Source of the DNA: Flaviflagellibacter deserti
GTDB lineage: Bacteria; Pseudomonadota; Alphaproteobacteria; Rhizobiales; Methylopilaceae
Length of the DNA: 64,000 bases
Direction: 5' to 3'
Assembly: GCF_042652085.1 (NCBI RefSeq)
Contig: NZ_JBHSJF010000004.1
Location: 62,001-126,000, forward strand
Shown: in pieces, positions 10,085-18,839 of the stretch
Layout of the letters: every line of letters begins with the position of its first letter
How positions within the stretch are numbered: position 1 is the stretch's first letter
Made by a program: the position numbers and the translations under genes
The notes under the pieces: generated by a model
Database searches by the model: none
Seen by the model: the letters and a program-made list of their open reading frames with translations, nothing else
What the model was told of the DNA's origin: nothing

Positions 10085-10986
10085 CGGCGGGTTTCCGAGA
10101 GGCGATTTTCGAGGACGGTCTTCAGCACGAGCGTGACGAGCGCGAGGAAGGCCAGGAGCGAGGCGACCGCGAAGGACGCCGAGAACTGGTACTCGTTGTA
10201 GAGGATTTCTATGTGCAGCGGCATCGTGTTGGTCTCGCCGCGTACATGGCCGGAGACGACCGACACCGCGCCGAACTCGCCCATCGCGCGGGCGTTGCAG
10301 AGCAGCACGCCGTAGAGCAGCGCCCATTTCACGTTCGGCAGAGTGACGCGGAAGAACGTCGACCACCCGGACGCACCGAGCGAGATCGCCGCCTCTTCCT
10401 CGGCCGTGCCCTGCTCCTGCATCAGCGGGATCAGTTCGCGCGCGACGAAGGGGAAGGTGACGAAGACGGTCGCCAGCACGATGCCTGGCAGCGCGAAGAT
10501 GATCTTGATGTCGTGGTCGATGAACCACGAACCGAAGAAGCCCTGCGCACCGAAGAGAAGCACGAAGATCAGGCCGGCGACCACCGGCGAGACCGAGAAC
10601 GGCAGGTCGATCAGGGTGATGAGGAAGCTCTTGCCCTTGAATTCGAACTTGGCGACCGCCCAGGCCATGACCAGGCCGAAGACGACATTGAGGACGACCG
10701 CGATGACGGCGGCGGTCAGCGTCAGCTTGATCGCATGCAGCGCGTCCGGATCGGTGATCGCGGCGGCATAGACGTCCCAGCCGCGCGCGAAGGCTTGCTG
10801 GAACACCGTGACCAGCGGCAGGACGATGAAGATCGACAGGAAGGCGAGCGCGATCCCGATGATCGCCCAGCGCACCGGCGCGGGTTCGGTGCGGACCGGA
10901 CGCGGAGTGCCGGTCGCGACGTGAACGGTCGTAGCCGTCGTTTCGGGCACGAAATCGGTGACGTCAGCTTCGGTCGCAATGCTCAT
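10081..10986 (-). CDS. cysW: Sulfate ABC transporter permease CysW
   Basis: This 301-residue inner-membrane permease forms the sulfate channel with CysT. It has about six membrane helices, starting with WAIIGIALAFLSIFIVLPLV near residue 40, and an EAA loop (EEEAAISLGASGWSTFF). A hydrophilic N-terminal tail of about 38 residues precedes the first helix. Its ATG overlaps the cysT stop by one base (TGATG), and its own stop overlaps the cysA start, so the set is translationally coupled. Confidence 0.95.
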
Positions 10987-11840
10987 CAGAACGCGGCGCT
11001 CCGGGATTCCGACCAGCGCTGCAGGCCGTTGATGGCGAAGAGAAGCACGAAGCTCGCGAGCAGCATGACCACGGCGATCGCGGTCGCGTCCGCGTAGCGG
11101 AACTCCTCCAAGCGGATGATGATCAGGAGCGGCGCGATCTCGGAGATGTTCGGAAGATTGCCCGCGATGAAGATGACCGAGCCGTATTCGCCCACCGCGC
11201 GGGCGAAGGCGAGCGCGAAGCCAGTGAGCAGCGACGGCAGCAAGGTCGGGATGACCACCTTGATGATCACCTGCCAGCGATTGGCGCCGAGGCTCGATGC
11301 AGCCTCCTCGAGCTCGGATTCGAGGTCGATCAGGACCGGCTGCACCGTGCGCACGACGAACGGCAGGCCGATAAAGACGAGCGCGATGAGGATGCCGAGC
11401 GGCGTATAGGCGACCTTGATGCCGAGCGGTTCGAGCAGCGAGCCGATCCAGCCGTTCGGCGCGTAGAGCGTCGTCAGGGCGATGCCGGCGACGGCCGTCG
11501 GCAGCGCGAACGGGATATCGACGATCGCATCGAACAGGCGGCGGCCGGGGAATTCGTAGCGCGTCAGCGCCCAGACGACGAAGAACCCGAAGACCAGATT
11601 GATCGCCGCCGCGGCCAGCGCGATGCCGAAGCTGATCTTGAGCGCGTTCAGCACGCGCGCGCTGGTGACGATGCCGATGAACTGCTCGAAGGTCAGTTCG
11701 AAGGTCTTGAGGAAAAGCCCGGCCAGCGGGATCAGAACGATCAGGCCGAGCCAGGCTAGCGTCAAGCCGAACGTGATCCCGAAGCCCGGGATCACCGTTT
11801 TAGGAGCGGCGCGGGTGCCCGCAATGGGGAGAGAAGACAT
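10986..11840 (-). CDS. cysT: Sulfate ABC transporter permease CysT (CysU)
   Basis: This 284-residue inner-membrane permease is the partner of CysW. It has six predicted helices and the EAA loop EEAASSLGANRWQVI. The sequence VGEYGSVIFIAGNLP is a strongly conserved CysT signature in the last third. It lies 23 bases downstream of the sulfate-binding protein and overlaps cysW by one base. Confidence 0.95.
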   Translation of the reverse strand: MSSLPIAGTRAAPKTVIPGFGITFGLTLAWLGLIVLIPLAGLFLKTFELTFEQFIGIVTSARVLNALKISFGIALAAAAINLVFGFFVVWALTRYEFPGRRLFDAIVDIPFALPTAVAGIALTTLYAPNGWIGSLLEPLGIKVAYTPLGILIALVFIGLPFVVRTVQPVLIDLESELEEAASSLGANRWQVIIKVVIPTLLPSLLTGFALAFARAVGEYGSVIFIAGNLPNISEIAPLLIIIRLEEFRYADATAIAVVMLLASFVLLFAINGLQRWSESRSAAF

Positions 11841-11863
11841 TACGGACGACCCGCTTCCCGCAC

Positions 11864-12859
11864 TTACTTCGTGTAGATCTGGTCGAAGGTGCCGCCGTCC
11901 GAGAAGTGGGTCTTCTGGGCGTTACGCCAGCCACCGAAATCCTGATCGATGGTGACGAGGTTCACCTTGGCGAACTGATCCTTGAACTTCTCGGCGACCG
12001 CCTCGTTGCGCGGACGATAGAAGTTCTTGGCTGCGATCTCCTGGCCTTCCGGCGAGTAGAGATAGTTCAGATAGGCCGTCGCGACTTCGCGGGTGCCCTT
12101 CTTGTCGACGACCTTGTCGACGACGGCGATCGTCGGCTCGGCGAGGATCGACAGGGTCGGCGTCACGATCTCGAACTTGTCCGGGCCGAGTTCCTTGACC
12201 GAGAGATAGGCCTCGTTTTCCCAGGCCAGCAGGACGTCGCCGATACCCCGCTCGGTGAAGGTGACGGTCGAGCCCCGTGCGCCGGTGTCGAGAACCGGGA
12301 CGTTGCCGAGGAGTTGCTTGACGAAGTCCTTGGCCTTCTCGTCGGAGCCATATGCCTTCTTGGCGTAGGCCCATGCCGCGAGATAGTTCCAGCGGGCGCC
12401 GCCCGAGGTCTTCGGGTTCGGGGTGATGACCTGCACGCCCGGCTTCACCAGGTCGTTCCAGTCCTTGATGCCCTTCGGATTGCCCTTGCGGACGAGGAAG
12501 ACGATCGTCGAGGTGTAGGGTGCGGCGTTCTCCGGCAGCTTCTTCTGCCAGTCGGCGGCGAGGAAACCCTTCTCGGCGATTTCGTCGACGTCATAGGCTA
12601 GCGCCAGAGTGACGACATCGGCCTGGAGGCCGTCGATCACCGAACGGGCCTGCTTGCCCGAGCCACCATGCGACTGCTTGACGGTGACGGTGTCCCCCTT
12701 GTGGTCGGCAGCCCACTTGGCCGCGAACGCCTTGTTGAACTCGACATAGAGCTCGCGGGTCGGATCGTACGACACGTTGAGCAGATTGATGTCGGCGGCA
12801 AATGCCGGGGCGGCAATCAGCACGGCGGCGGCGGTCGCCAGAAGTTTCTTGAACAGCAT
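11864..12859 (-). CDS. sbp: Periplasmic sulfate-binding protein
   Basis: This binding protein of about 331 residues delivers sulfate to CysTWA. A signal peptide (MLFKKLLATAAAVLIAAPAFA) leads into INLLNVSYDPTREL, the typical Sbp/CysP N-terminus. The motifs KQSHGGSGKQARSV and NPKTSGGARWNYLAAW are family hallmarks that line the sulfate site. The longest frame starts at a TTG (12946) that overlaps a promoter-like TTGACA. I prefer the ATG at 12859, with GACGGG about 9 bases upstream; an ATG at 12868 is a close alternative. It is first in its operon and downstream of cysH on the same strand. Confidence 0.94.
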   Translation of the reverse strand: MLFKKLLATAAAVLIAAPAFAADINLLNVSYDPTRELYVEFNKAFAAKWAADHKGDTVTVKQSHGGSGKQARSVIDGLQADVVTLALAYDVDEIAEKGFLAADWQKKLPENAAPYTSTIVFLVRKGNPKGIKDWNDLVKPGVQVITPNPKTSGGARWNYLAAWAYAKKAYGSDEKAKDFVKQLLGNVPVLDTGARGSTVTFTERGIGDVLLAWENEAYLSVKELGPDKFEIVTPTLSILAEPTIAVVDKVVDKKGTREVATAYLNYLYSPEGQEIAAKNFYRPRNEAVAEKFKDQFAKVNLVTIDQDFGGWRNAQKTHFSDGGTFDQIYTK

Positions 12860-12914
12860 TGCGTGCATCCCGTCTGACGCCATTTCCCACGCCGGGAACG
12901 GCTTAAGATGGCTA

Positions 12915-12943
12915 TACCTGCAACGCAAGATGCGATATGTCAA
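12915..12943 (-). promoter_or_regulatory. Candidate promoter of the sbp-cysTWA operon
   Basis: On the minus strand a consensus TTGACA (12938-12943) is followed, about 17-21 bases later, by GGTATAG-like sequence, about 60 bases before the sbp start. The -10 element is a weak match, so the assignment rests mainly on the -35 and on the unusually AT-rich setting. Confidence 0.4.
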
Positions 12944-12949
12944 CAAAGA

Positions 12950-12983
12950 ACGTAGATTTTATGTCTCTTATTTTTATCTACGT
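12950..12983. promoter_or_regulatory. Inverted repeat upstream of the sulfate-transport promoter
   Basis: Perfect 8-bp arms ACGTAGAT (12950-12957) and ATCTACGT (12976-12983) are separated by an AT-rich 18 bases, just upstream of the candidate -35 box and downstream of cysH. It may be an activator or repressor site for sulfur control, for example a CysB-like LysR protein. A cysH terminator is less likely because the loop is long. Confidence 0.45.
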
Positions 12984-12995
12984 AATTTTTGCGTA

Positions 12996-13715
12996 TTATT
13001 TGTCGCCGATGTGAATACCGCATTCGGTCTTGCCCGAGCCTCTCCAGCGGCCCGCGCGAGCGCCCTCGCCCTCAGCGGTTCTGCTCGTGCAGGGCATGCA
13101 GCCGATCGACGAGAAGCCCAGAGCCTGGAGCGGGTGCAACGGCAGGTGATGGCGGACGAAATAGGACTGGATGTCCTGCCCGTCGAAGGTCGCCAGCGGG
13201 TTCACCTTGATGCGCGGACCATCCGCCTCGACAACCGCGAGGTTCGAACGGCTATCGCCATGGTAGCGTTTGCGGCCATTGATCCAGGCGCCGAAACCGT
13301 CGAGCGCGCGGCCGAGCGGCAGGACCTTTCGATAGCCGCAGCAGGCGTCGGTGTCGCTCGCCCACAGCATGTCTTCCGGGTCGAGCCGGTCATGGTCCGC
13401 TTGGTCCGGCTTGAAGACGCGGATGTCGGTCAGGCCGAGCTGGTCCTGCAGCGTGTCGCGATAATCGAGCGTCTCGGAGAACAGCATGCCGGTATCGAGG
13501 AAAAGCACCGGCGTCGAGGGATCGATCTCGGAGATCATATGCAGCAGCACCGCCGATTCCGTGCCGAACGAGGACACCGCGGCGATGCCGCCCGGGAACC
13601 GCTCGGCGAGGATCGTTTCCAGCACGTCCTGCGGCGTCGCATTGGCGACTTTCACGTCGAGCTCCGCCGCGCGATGCGCGAGGGCTTCGTCGGCGGGAAT
13701 GGCGAGGTCGAACAT
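12996..13715 (-). CDS. cysH: Assimilatory adenylylsulfate (APS) reductase, CysH family
   Basis: This 239-residue cytoplasmic enzyme reduces activated sulfate to sulfite with thioredoxin. SSFGTESAVLLH near residue 48 is the P-loop-like nucleotide motif. CC at 125-126 (CCGYRKVLPL) with C206 and C209 (CMPC) supply the [4Fe-4S] ligands that mark APS-using enzymes and are absent in PAPS reductases of the E. coli type. The redox-active Cys is C232 in the C-terminal ECGIH motif. It overlaps the cysG stop by one base, so the two are co-expressed. Sulfite reductase and ATP sulfurylase genes are not in the window. Confidence 0.94.
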   Translation of the reverse strand: MFDLAIPADEALAHRAAELDVKVANATPQDVLETILAERFPGGIAAVSSFGTESAVLLHMISEIDPSTPVLFLDTGMLFSETLDYRDTLQDQLGLTDIRVFKPDQADHDRLDPEDMLWASDTDACCGYRKVLPLGRALDGFGAWINGRKRYHGDSRSNLAVVEADGPRIKVNPLATFDGQDIQSYFVRHHLPLHPLQALGFSSIGCMPCTSRTAEGEGARAGRWRGSGKTECGIHIGDK

Positions 13716-15148
13716 CAGACGTTCTCAAACTGGCGGGTCTTGCCCGCGATGCTGGATATGGCGGCGCCGAAGCGTTGACGCCAGGGTCGCGAGCGGCGGA
13801 CGACCTGGCCTAGGACCAAAAGCGCGGGACCGTCGCCGACTTCGGTGACGAGACCTGGAAGATCGCGAAGCAGGCCCGTCGCCGACGCCGCGTCCGGCCG
13901 AGTGCCGCGCGCCAGCACGGCGACCGGCGTCTCGGGATCGCGTCCGGCGGCGATGAGGCCCTGCGCAATCACTCCGGCGGTCGCCTTGCCCATGTAGACG
14001 GCGAGCGTGAAATCGTCGCGGACGAGCCCGCTCCAGTCGATCGCCTCCGCCTCGGCGGCGCGATGGGCGGTCATCAGGATCAGGCGGCCGGATTCGTTGC
14101 GGAAGGTCAGCGGCAGTTCTGCCTCGGCGGCGCAGCCCACGGCGGCCGTGATGCCCGGCACGACCACGACCTCGATGCCGGCGTCCTGAAGATGCTCAAG
14201 CTCCTCTCCGCCCCGGCCGAAGACGAACGGATCACCGCCCTTCAGCCGGACGACCCGAAGGCCCTTGCGGGCGGCGAGCACCAATTCCTCGTTGATCGAC
14301 CGCTGGGCGACGCATTTCGTGCCGGCCTTCTTGCCGACGAAGACACGCTCGGCGTCGCGGCGCGCGAGATCGAGGATTTCGGCAGTGACGAGCTCGTCGT
14401 GGAAGATGATGTCCGCATCCTGCAGGACGCGGAGCGCCTTCAGGGTCAGAAGCTCGGGATCGCCCGGACCCGCGCCGACGAGGAAGACGATGCCCTTGCG
14501 CGAAATCGGAGCCGATGCCGCGTCGTCAATCGCGGCATCGAGCGCGACCGCGGCCTCTTCCGTGCGCCCGGAGAGGAACGCCGAGCCGATCGGACCGTCG
14601 ACGACATTCTCCCAGAACCGGCGACGATCGACGGCTTCGGGAGCGAATGTCGCAAGCCGCTCGCGGCGTGAGCCGATCAGATCGGCAAGCCCGCCGAGAC
14701 GCGCCGGCAGCAGCGCCTCGATGCGCGCACGCAGCCGGCGGGCGAGAACCGGGGCCGCGCCTTCGGTGCCGATGGCGGCAAGGACCGTTCCGCGATCGAT
14801 GATGGCGGGCGTAATGAAGCTGCAAAGCTCGGTGCGATCGACAACGTTCACCGGAATGCCGAGTGACTTGGCGCGGGCTGAAATCAGGCCGTCGACCGGA
14901 TCGCCGGCCGATGAGACGATCGCCGCGACGCTGGAGAGATCAACAGTCTCTGGATCGACCGCGCCTGCGATCTCGATCTCTCCCGCCGCCGCCAGTTCCT
15001 GCAGTTCGGGCAGGACCTCATCAGCGTACAGCCTCACGCGGGCGCCTGCTCCGGTCAGGAGCCGCACCTTGTTCAGAGCCGCCTCGCCGCCGCCGAAGAC
15101 GAAAGCCCGGCGATCCCTGAGGTCGATGAAGATCGGAAAATAGCGCAT
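13715..15148 (-). CDS. cysG: Siroheme synthase CysG (precorrin-2 dehydrogenase/ferrochelatase and uroporphyrinogen-III methyltransferase)
   Basis: This 477-residue bifunctional enzyme makes siroheme, the sulfite reductase cofactor. The N-terminal CysG-B module (about residues 1-210) opens with FPIFIDLRDRRAFVFGGGEAALNK, a NAD-binding motif. The C-terminal CysG-A module begins at VFLVGAGPGDPELLTLKALR near residue 220 and has VVRLKGGDPFVFGRGGEE, the SAM methyltransferase signature. It heads the cysG-cysH operon, with a perfect palindrome 33-53 bases upstream of its ATG. Confidence 0.95.
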   Translation of the reverse strand: MRYFPIFIDLRDRRAFVFGGGEAALNKVRLLTGAGARVRLYADEVLPELQELAAAGEIEIAGAVDPETVDLSSVAAIVSSAGDPVDGLISARAKSLGIPVNVVDRTELCSFITPAIIDRGTVLAAIGTEGAAPVLARRLRARIEALLPARLGGLADLIGSRRERLATFAPEAVDRRRFWENVVDGPIGSAFLSGRTEEAAVALDAAIDDAASAPISRKGIVFLVGAGPGDPELLTLKALRVLQDADIIFHDELVTAEILDLARRDAERVFVGKKAGTKCVAQRSINEELVLAARKGLRVVRLKGGDPFVFGRGGEELEHLQDAGIEVVVVPGITAAVGCAAEAELPLTFRNESGRLILMTAHRAAEAEAIDWSGLVRDDFTLAVYMGKATAGVIAQGLIAAGRDPETPVAVLARGTRPDAASATGLLRDLPGLVTEVGDGPALLVLGQVVRRSRPWRQRFGAAISSIAGKTRQFENV

Positions 15149-15180
15149 TCGGCCTTTCCACCGCCCGCACGCGGCGATGC

Positions 15181-15201
15181 AGTTTAGATAACACCTAAAC
15201 T
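15181..15201. promoter_or_regulatory. Perfect palindromic operator candidate upstream of cysG
   Basis: Arms AGTTTAG (15181-15187) and CTAAACT (15195-15201) flank 7 bases and end 33 bases before the cysG start. The position overlaps where the promoter should be, which fits a repressor operator, perhaps for a sulfur- or cysteine-responsive regulator. The regulator is not identified. Confidence 0.55.
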
Positions 15202-15247
15202 CGGTATGTTAAAGGCCAGATCGCACGCGAATCATATGTAGATTTGC

Positions 15248-16090
15248 CTAGGTCGTGATCGGCTTCGGACCGCGAACGGTCAGTCCCCGGCGGACGAGGC
15301 ATTCCCACGCCTCCTCCGCCGTCTCGGCGAACTGGAAGAGCGCCAGATCCTCCGGCTTGATCATGCCCTCCTCGGCCAGAGCTTCGAAATTGATCACCCG
15401 GGTCCAGTAATCCTTCTCGAACAGCACGATCGGCATCTCCGGCGCCTTGCCGGTCTGGCGAAGCGTCAGGATCTCGAACAGTTCGTCGAACGTGCCGAAG
15501 CCGCCGGGGAACACGACCAGCGCCGCCGCCCGCATCGCCAGATGCATCTTCCGCATCGCGAAATAATGGAACTGGAACGTCAGGTCCGGTGTCGAGAAGG
15601 CATTCGGCTCCTGCTCGAACGGCAATTGGATGTTGAAGCCGATCGAGGGCGCTCCGGCTTCGGTCGCGCCGCGGTTCGCGGCCTCCATGATGCCCGGACC
15701 GCCGCCGGTCGCGATGACGTTGTCGAGCACGCCATCCCGGGGATGCAACGCGCCACCGCGCTCGGAGGCGATGCGGCCGAATCTTCGCGCCTCCTCATAG
15801 AGGAATGCCGAATGCGTGCCGGGACGCGGTTTCTGGCCGGGCATCAAGGTGGAACTCGTATCCTCCGGGTCGCCACTGCCGCCGGGCATGATACGAGCCG
15901 AGCCGAAGACCACGATGGTCGAGCGTATCGACCAGGCGCGCAGCATCTCCTCGGCCTTGGCGTATTCCAGCAGGAAGCGGACGCCACGCGTGCTGTCGCC
16001 CATCAGGAAATCGGGGTCGAGCGCCGCCAACCGGTAGGCGGAGGCCGCCATCTGCGCGGAATTGTCGTGCGATGGCGGGTCGTCAGACAT
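15248..16090 (-). CDS. LOG family protein (TIGR00730), nucleotide 5'-monophosphate phosphoribohydrolase-like
   Basis: A cytoplasmic protein of 280 residues with the lysine-decarboxylase-like Rossmann fold. Proteins of this family cleave nucleoside monophosphates, including cytokinin riboside monophosphates, to base and ribose 5-phosphate. GGGPGIMEAANRG near residue 129 and PGGFGTFDE near 195 are the diagnostic motifs. An ATG at 16090 is preferred over a GTG three bases earlier. The start overlaps the end of the upstream ABC exporter gene, so the two are coupled. Substrate is unknown; many annotations of lysine decarboxylase for this fold are wrong. Confidence 0.85.
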   Translation of the reverse strand: MSDDPPSHDNSAQMAASAYRLAALDPDFLMGDSTRGVRFLLEYAKAEEMLRAWSIRSTIVVFGSARIMPGGSGDPEDTSSTLMPGQKPRPGTHSAFLYEEARRFGRIASERGGALHPRDGVLDNVIATGGGPGIMEAANRGATEAGAPSIGFNIQLPFEQEPNAFSTPDLTFQFHYFAMRKMHLAMRAAALVVFPGGFGTFDELFEILTLRQTGKAPEMPIVLFEKDYWTRVINFEALAEEGMIKPEDLALFQFAETAEEAWECLVRRGLTVRGPKPITT

Positions 16091-17856
16091 CACACCACGG
16101 GAGCGGTTGCCGCGCGGCGAGGACGACGAGCGGGCTGCGTTGCGAACTGCAAGGCGGCGAGGCGCGCGTAGACGCCGTTATGAGCGACAAGCTGATCGTG
16201 CGTCCCGGACTCGACCAGCCGGCCGCGATCAAGGACATGGATGACGTCGGCGTTGCGCACTGTCGACAGACGATGGGCAATGACGATGGTGGTGCGGCCG
16301 CTCATCAGCCGGTCGAGCGCGCTCTTCACCTTCGCCTCGGATTCGGCATCGAGGGCCGAGGTCGCCTCGTCGAGGAGGAGGATCGGCGCGTCGCGCAGCA
16401 TGGCGCGGGCGATTGCCACGCGCTGCCGCTGGCCGCCGGAGAGGTTTCCGCCGCCCTCGCCGACCGGATGATCGTAGCCGTCCGGGAAGCCGACAATGAA
16501 ATCATGAGCGTTGGCGGCCTCCGCCGCGGCGATCATTTCGCGCTCCGTCGCACCGGGTCGACCCGCCAGGATGTTGTCGCGGATCGTGCCGTCGAACAGG
16601 AACGGGTCCTGCGTGACATAAGCGATCGAGGCGCGGAGCGATTGCAGCGTCACGCCGCGCAGATCCTGGCCGTCGATCAGCACCTGACCCGAACTGGGAT
16701 CGTGGAAACGTTCGATCAGCGAGAAGATCGTCGACTTGCCGGCGCCGGACGCGCCGACCAGTGCTGAAACGCGGCCGGCCGGAAAGACGAGACTGAGATT
16801 ACGCAAAGCCGGTGTGTTGCCGTAGTGGAAACCCACTGCGTCGAATGCAACCTGACCCTGCACGAGATGCAGTGGCGCGGCCTGCGGGTGATCAACCAGC
16901 GTCGAGGGCGTATCGAGGAAGTCGTACATCATCGAAACACCGACGAGCGTCGATTCCATTTGCACCTGCAGCTTCGCTAGCCGCTTGGCGGGCTCGTAGG
17001 CGAGGAGCAGCGCCGCGAGGAACGAGAACAGCGAGCCGGCATCGCGGCCGAGATGGATCACGCCGTAGCCGCCATAGATGACGATGACCGCGACCGCGAC
17101 GCCGGCGAGGCTCTCCATCAAGGGGGAGGTCCGCGCACCGAGATTGGCGATCTTCAACGACTGCCAGGCGCTTCGGTCGATCGCGCTGTTCATGTCGACG
17201 CGCATGCGCGGCTCCATGCCGAAGCTCTTGACCACGGTGATGCCGAGGATCGTCTCTTTCAGCGTGTCCACGATGCGCGACTGGGTCTGGTATTCCTGAC
17301 CGGCGATCTTGCGGGTTCGCTTGACGAGGCTCGTCACGCCGAGCACGGCGGCCGGCATGATCACCAGCGAGACCAGCGACAGCCACGGATCCTGGATCAC
17401 CATCACCGTGACCAGGCTGACGAGCGACAGGAAATCCTTGCCGAAGCTCGTAACGATGAGGTCGAGCGCGCGGCGGATTGCCAGGGCATTGCCGGAGACA
17501 CGGGTGACGACGTCGCCGATCGAAGCAGAGTTGAAATAGTCCATGCCCTGATCGAGCAGATGAGCGTAGAGCCGCTTCTGCTGCGACGAGATGATGTCCG
17601 TGCCGATGCGGTTCATCACCTTGGCGCGGTAATAGTCTGCGACCCCCTTGGCCAGATAGATCGCGAGCACCGACGTCGCGACGACCCAGATCATGGCCGC
17701 GTTCTTGTTGATGAAGATGTCGTTGACGACGCTCTGGATGATCCAGGCGCTGGCGCCGGTCGCGGCAGCGACCACGCCCATCAAGGCGAGTGCGAGGACA
17801 TAGCGCGGCGCGTATTGGCGACCTTCCTCCCGCAGGAGCCGCTTGAGAAGGGCCAT
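16090..17856 (-). CDS. ABC exporter with fused ATPase, MsbA/lipid-type
   Basis: A half-transporter of 588 residues: six membrane helices in residues ~15-310, then an ATPase domain with Walker A GASGAGKS (368-375), Q-loop VTQDPFLF, signature LSGGQ (472-476), Walker B ILLLDE (492-497) and H-loop H528. It would function as a homodimer in the inner membrane. The longest frame starts at 18111, but the extra 85 residues read as non-coding, and MALLKRLLREEG at 17856 is a normal N-terminus. MsbA-like lipid flipping is plausible; multidrug or peptide export is also possible. Confidence 0.88.
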   Translation of the reverse strand: MALLKRLLREEGRQYAPRYVLALALMGVVAAATGASAWIIQSVVNDIFINKNAAMIWVVATSVLAIYLAKGVADYYRAKVMNRIGTDIISSQQKRLYAHLLDQGMDYFNSASIGDVVTRVSGNALAIRRALDLIVTSFGKDFLSLVSLVTVMVIQDPWLSLVSLVIMPAAVLGVTSLVKRTRKIAGQEYQTQSRIVDTLKETILGITVVKSFGMEPRMRVDMNSAIDRSAWQSLKIANLGARTSPLMESLAGVAVAVIVIYGGYGVIHLGRDAGSLFSFLAALLLAYEPAKRLAKLQVQMESTLVGVSMMYDFLDTPSTLVDHPQAAPLHLVQGQVAFDAVGFHYGNTPALRNLSLVFPAGRVSALVGASGAGKSTIFSLIERFHDPSSGQVLIDGQDLRGVTLQSLRASIAYVTQDPFLFDGTIRDNILAGRPGATEREMIAAAEAANAHDFIVGFPDGYDHPVGEGGGNLSGGQRQRVAIARAMLRDAPILLLDEATSALDAESEAKVKSALDRLMSGRTTIVIAHRLSTVRNADVIHVLDRGRLVESGTHDQLVAHNGVYARLAALQFATQPARRPRRAATAPVV

Positions 17857-18148
17857 GTTCCCGACGGACGACCGCGGCGACGGCGATGCGGACGTGCGAG
17901 AAGTTCCTGCGCTTGTGGCTGGCCTTTGGCCGCGATGGCTCAAGAAATCAGTCCCGATCTGGGAGCGGGCCTCTTTGGCCTCGCCGGATGCATGCGACGC
18001 ACGCGTTTCGAGCCCGGCTGTTTCCCACGTTTCGCGGCGACCATCAAGGCGGCCACAGGCCGCTGGCCCCGACTGGCCGGAGCGCCTCGAATTCGCCGTG
18101 AAGCGTGCCATCTGTCAGGAAGGTTCAAGCGTAACGAGAGAAACACCC

Positions 18149-18511
18149 ATGTCGATGAAGATCCTGCCTGCCCTGTTGGCCTTGGCGGTCACCCTCCCCG
18201 GCAGCGCCTTCGCCCAGATGGACCATTCGGCGCACGGCACGAGCGGGGCGTCGTCCTCGCCCTCGACTGCCGCGTTCGAAGCCGCCGACAAGAAGATGAT
18301 GCAGGATATGTCGATCCCTTACACGGGCGACGCCGATGTCGATTTCCGCGCCCATATGATCCCCCATCATCAGGGCGCGATCGACATCGCCAAGGTGGCG
18401 CTGGAGCACGCGAAGGACCCGGAAACGAAGAAGCTCGCCGAAAAGATCATCGCCGACCAGGAACGCGAGATCGCCGAGATGAAGGACTGGCTGGCGAAGC
18501 ACAAGAAGTGA
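18149..18511 (+). CDS. Secreted DUF305 (CopM-like) protein
   Basis: A 120-residue exported protein with a signal peptide (MSMKILPALLALAVTL, cleavage near FAQ). Its DUF305 core carries FRAHMIPHHQGAIDIAK with H69, H73 and H74. Met/His-rich members of this family bind copper or silver in the periplasm; a short MDHSAHG stretch follows the signal peptide here. The start at 18149 has a GAGAGAA site upstream and is divergent from the ABC exporter. Metal binding is inferred from the family; no copper exporter is adjacent. Confidence 0.85.
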   Translation: MSMKILPALLALAVTLPGSAFAQMDHSAHGTSGASSSPSTAAFEAADKKMMQDMSIPYTGDADVDFRAHMIPHHQGAIDIAKVALEHAKDPETKKLAEKIIADQEREIAEMKDWLAKHKK

Positions 18512-18521
18512 GGCAGGCCGA

Positions 18522-18779
18522 TCAGGCTCGCGGGAGCCACCAAAGGATCGCGGCGGCGGCCAGCGCCGGAACGCCGAAAACGAGAACGAGGATCGGTAGT
18601 TCCTCGAGAATGGTATAACCGGCGCGGCTGACGCCGATCCACAGATTGACCAGTGAGGCCGCCAGCCAGACCGGGATGAAGATCGTCACGGCAGTTGCGG
18701 CGTGGCCCGTGGCACGACCGACGAATAGCGAAACGGCGAGAAGAAGAAGACCGCCGGAAATGACCATGATCGTGTGCAT
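18522..18779 (-). CDS. Small three-helix membrane protein of unknown function
   Basis: An 85-residue protein consisting almost wholly of three hydrophobic helices (ISGGLLLLAVSLFVG, VTIFIPVWLAASLVNLWIG and LVLVFGVPALAAAAILWWL). It converges on the DUF305 gene with 10 bases between the stops. I recognise no domain. The coherent membrane profile and the ATG start make it a likely real gene. It could be a small modulator of a membrane complex, but there is no direct evidence. Confidence 0.65.
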   Translation of the reverse strand: MHTIMVISGGLLLLAVSLFVGRATGHAATAVTIFIPVWLAASLVNLWIGVSRAGYTILEELPILVLVFGVPALAAAAILWWLPRA

Positions 18780-18839
18780 CGGGGCGCTTCCAGAACATGA
18801 TCGAACCCCGAGTAACCTCGCGGTTCGATCACTTCGCCG

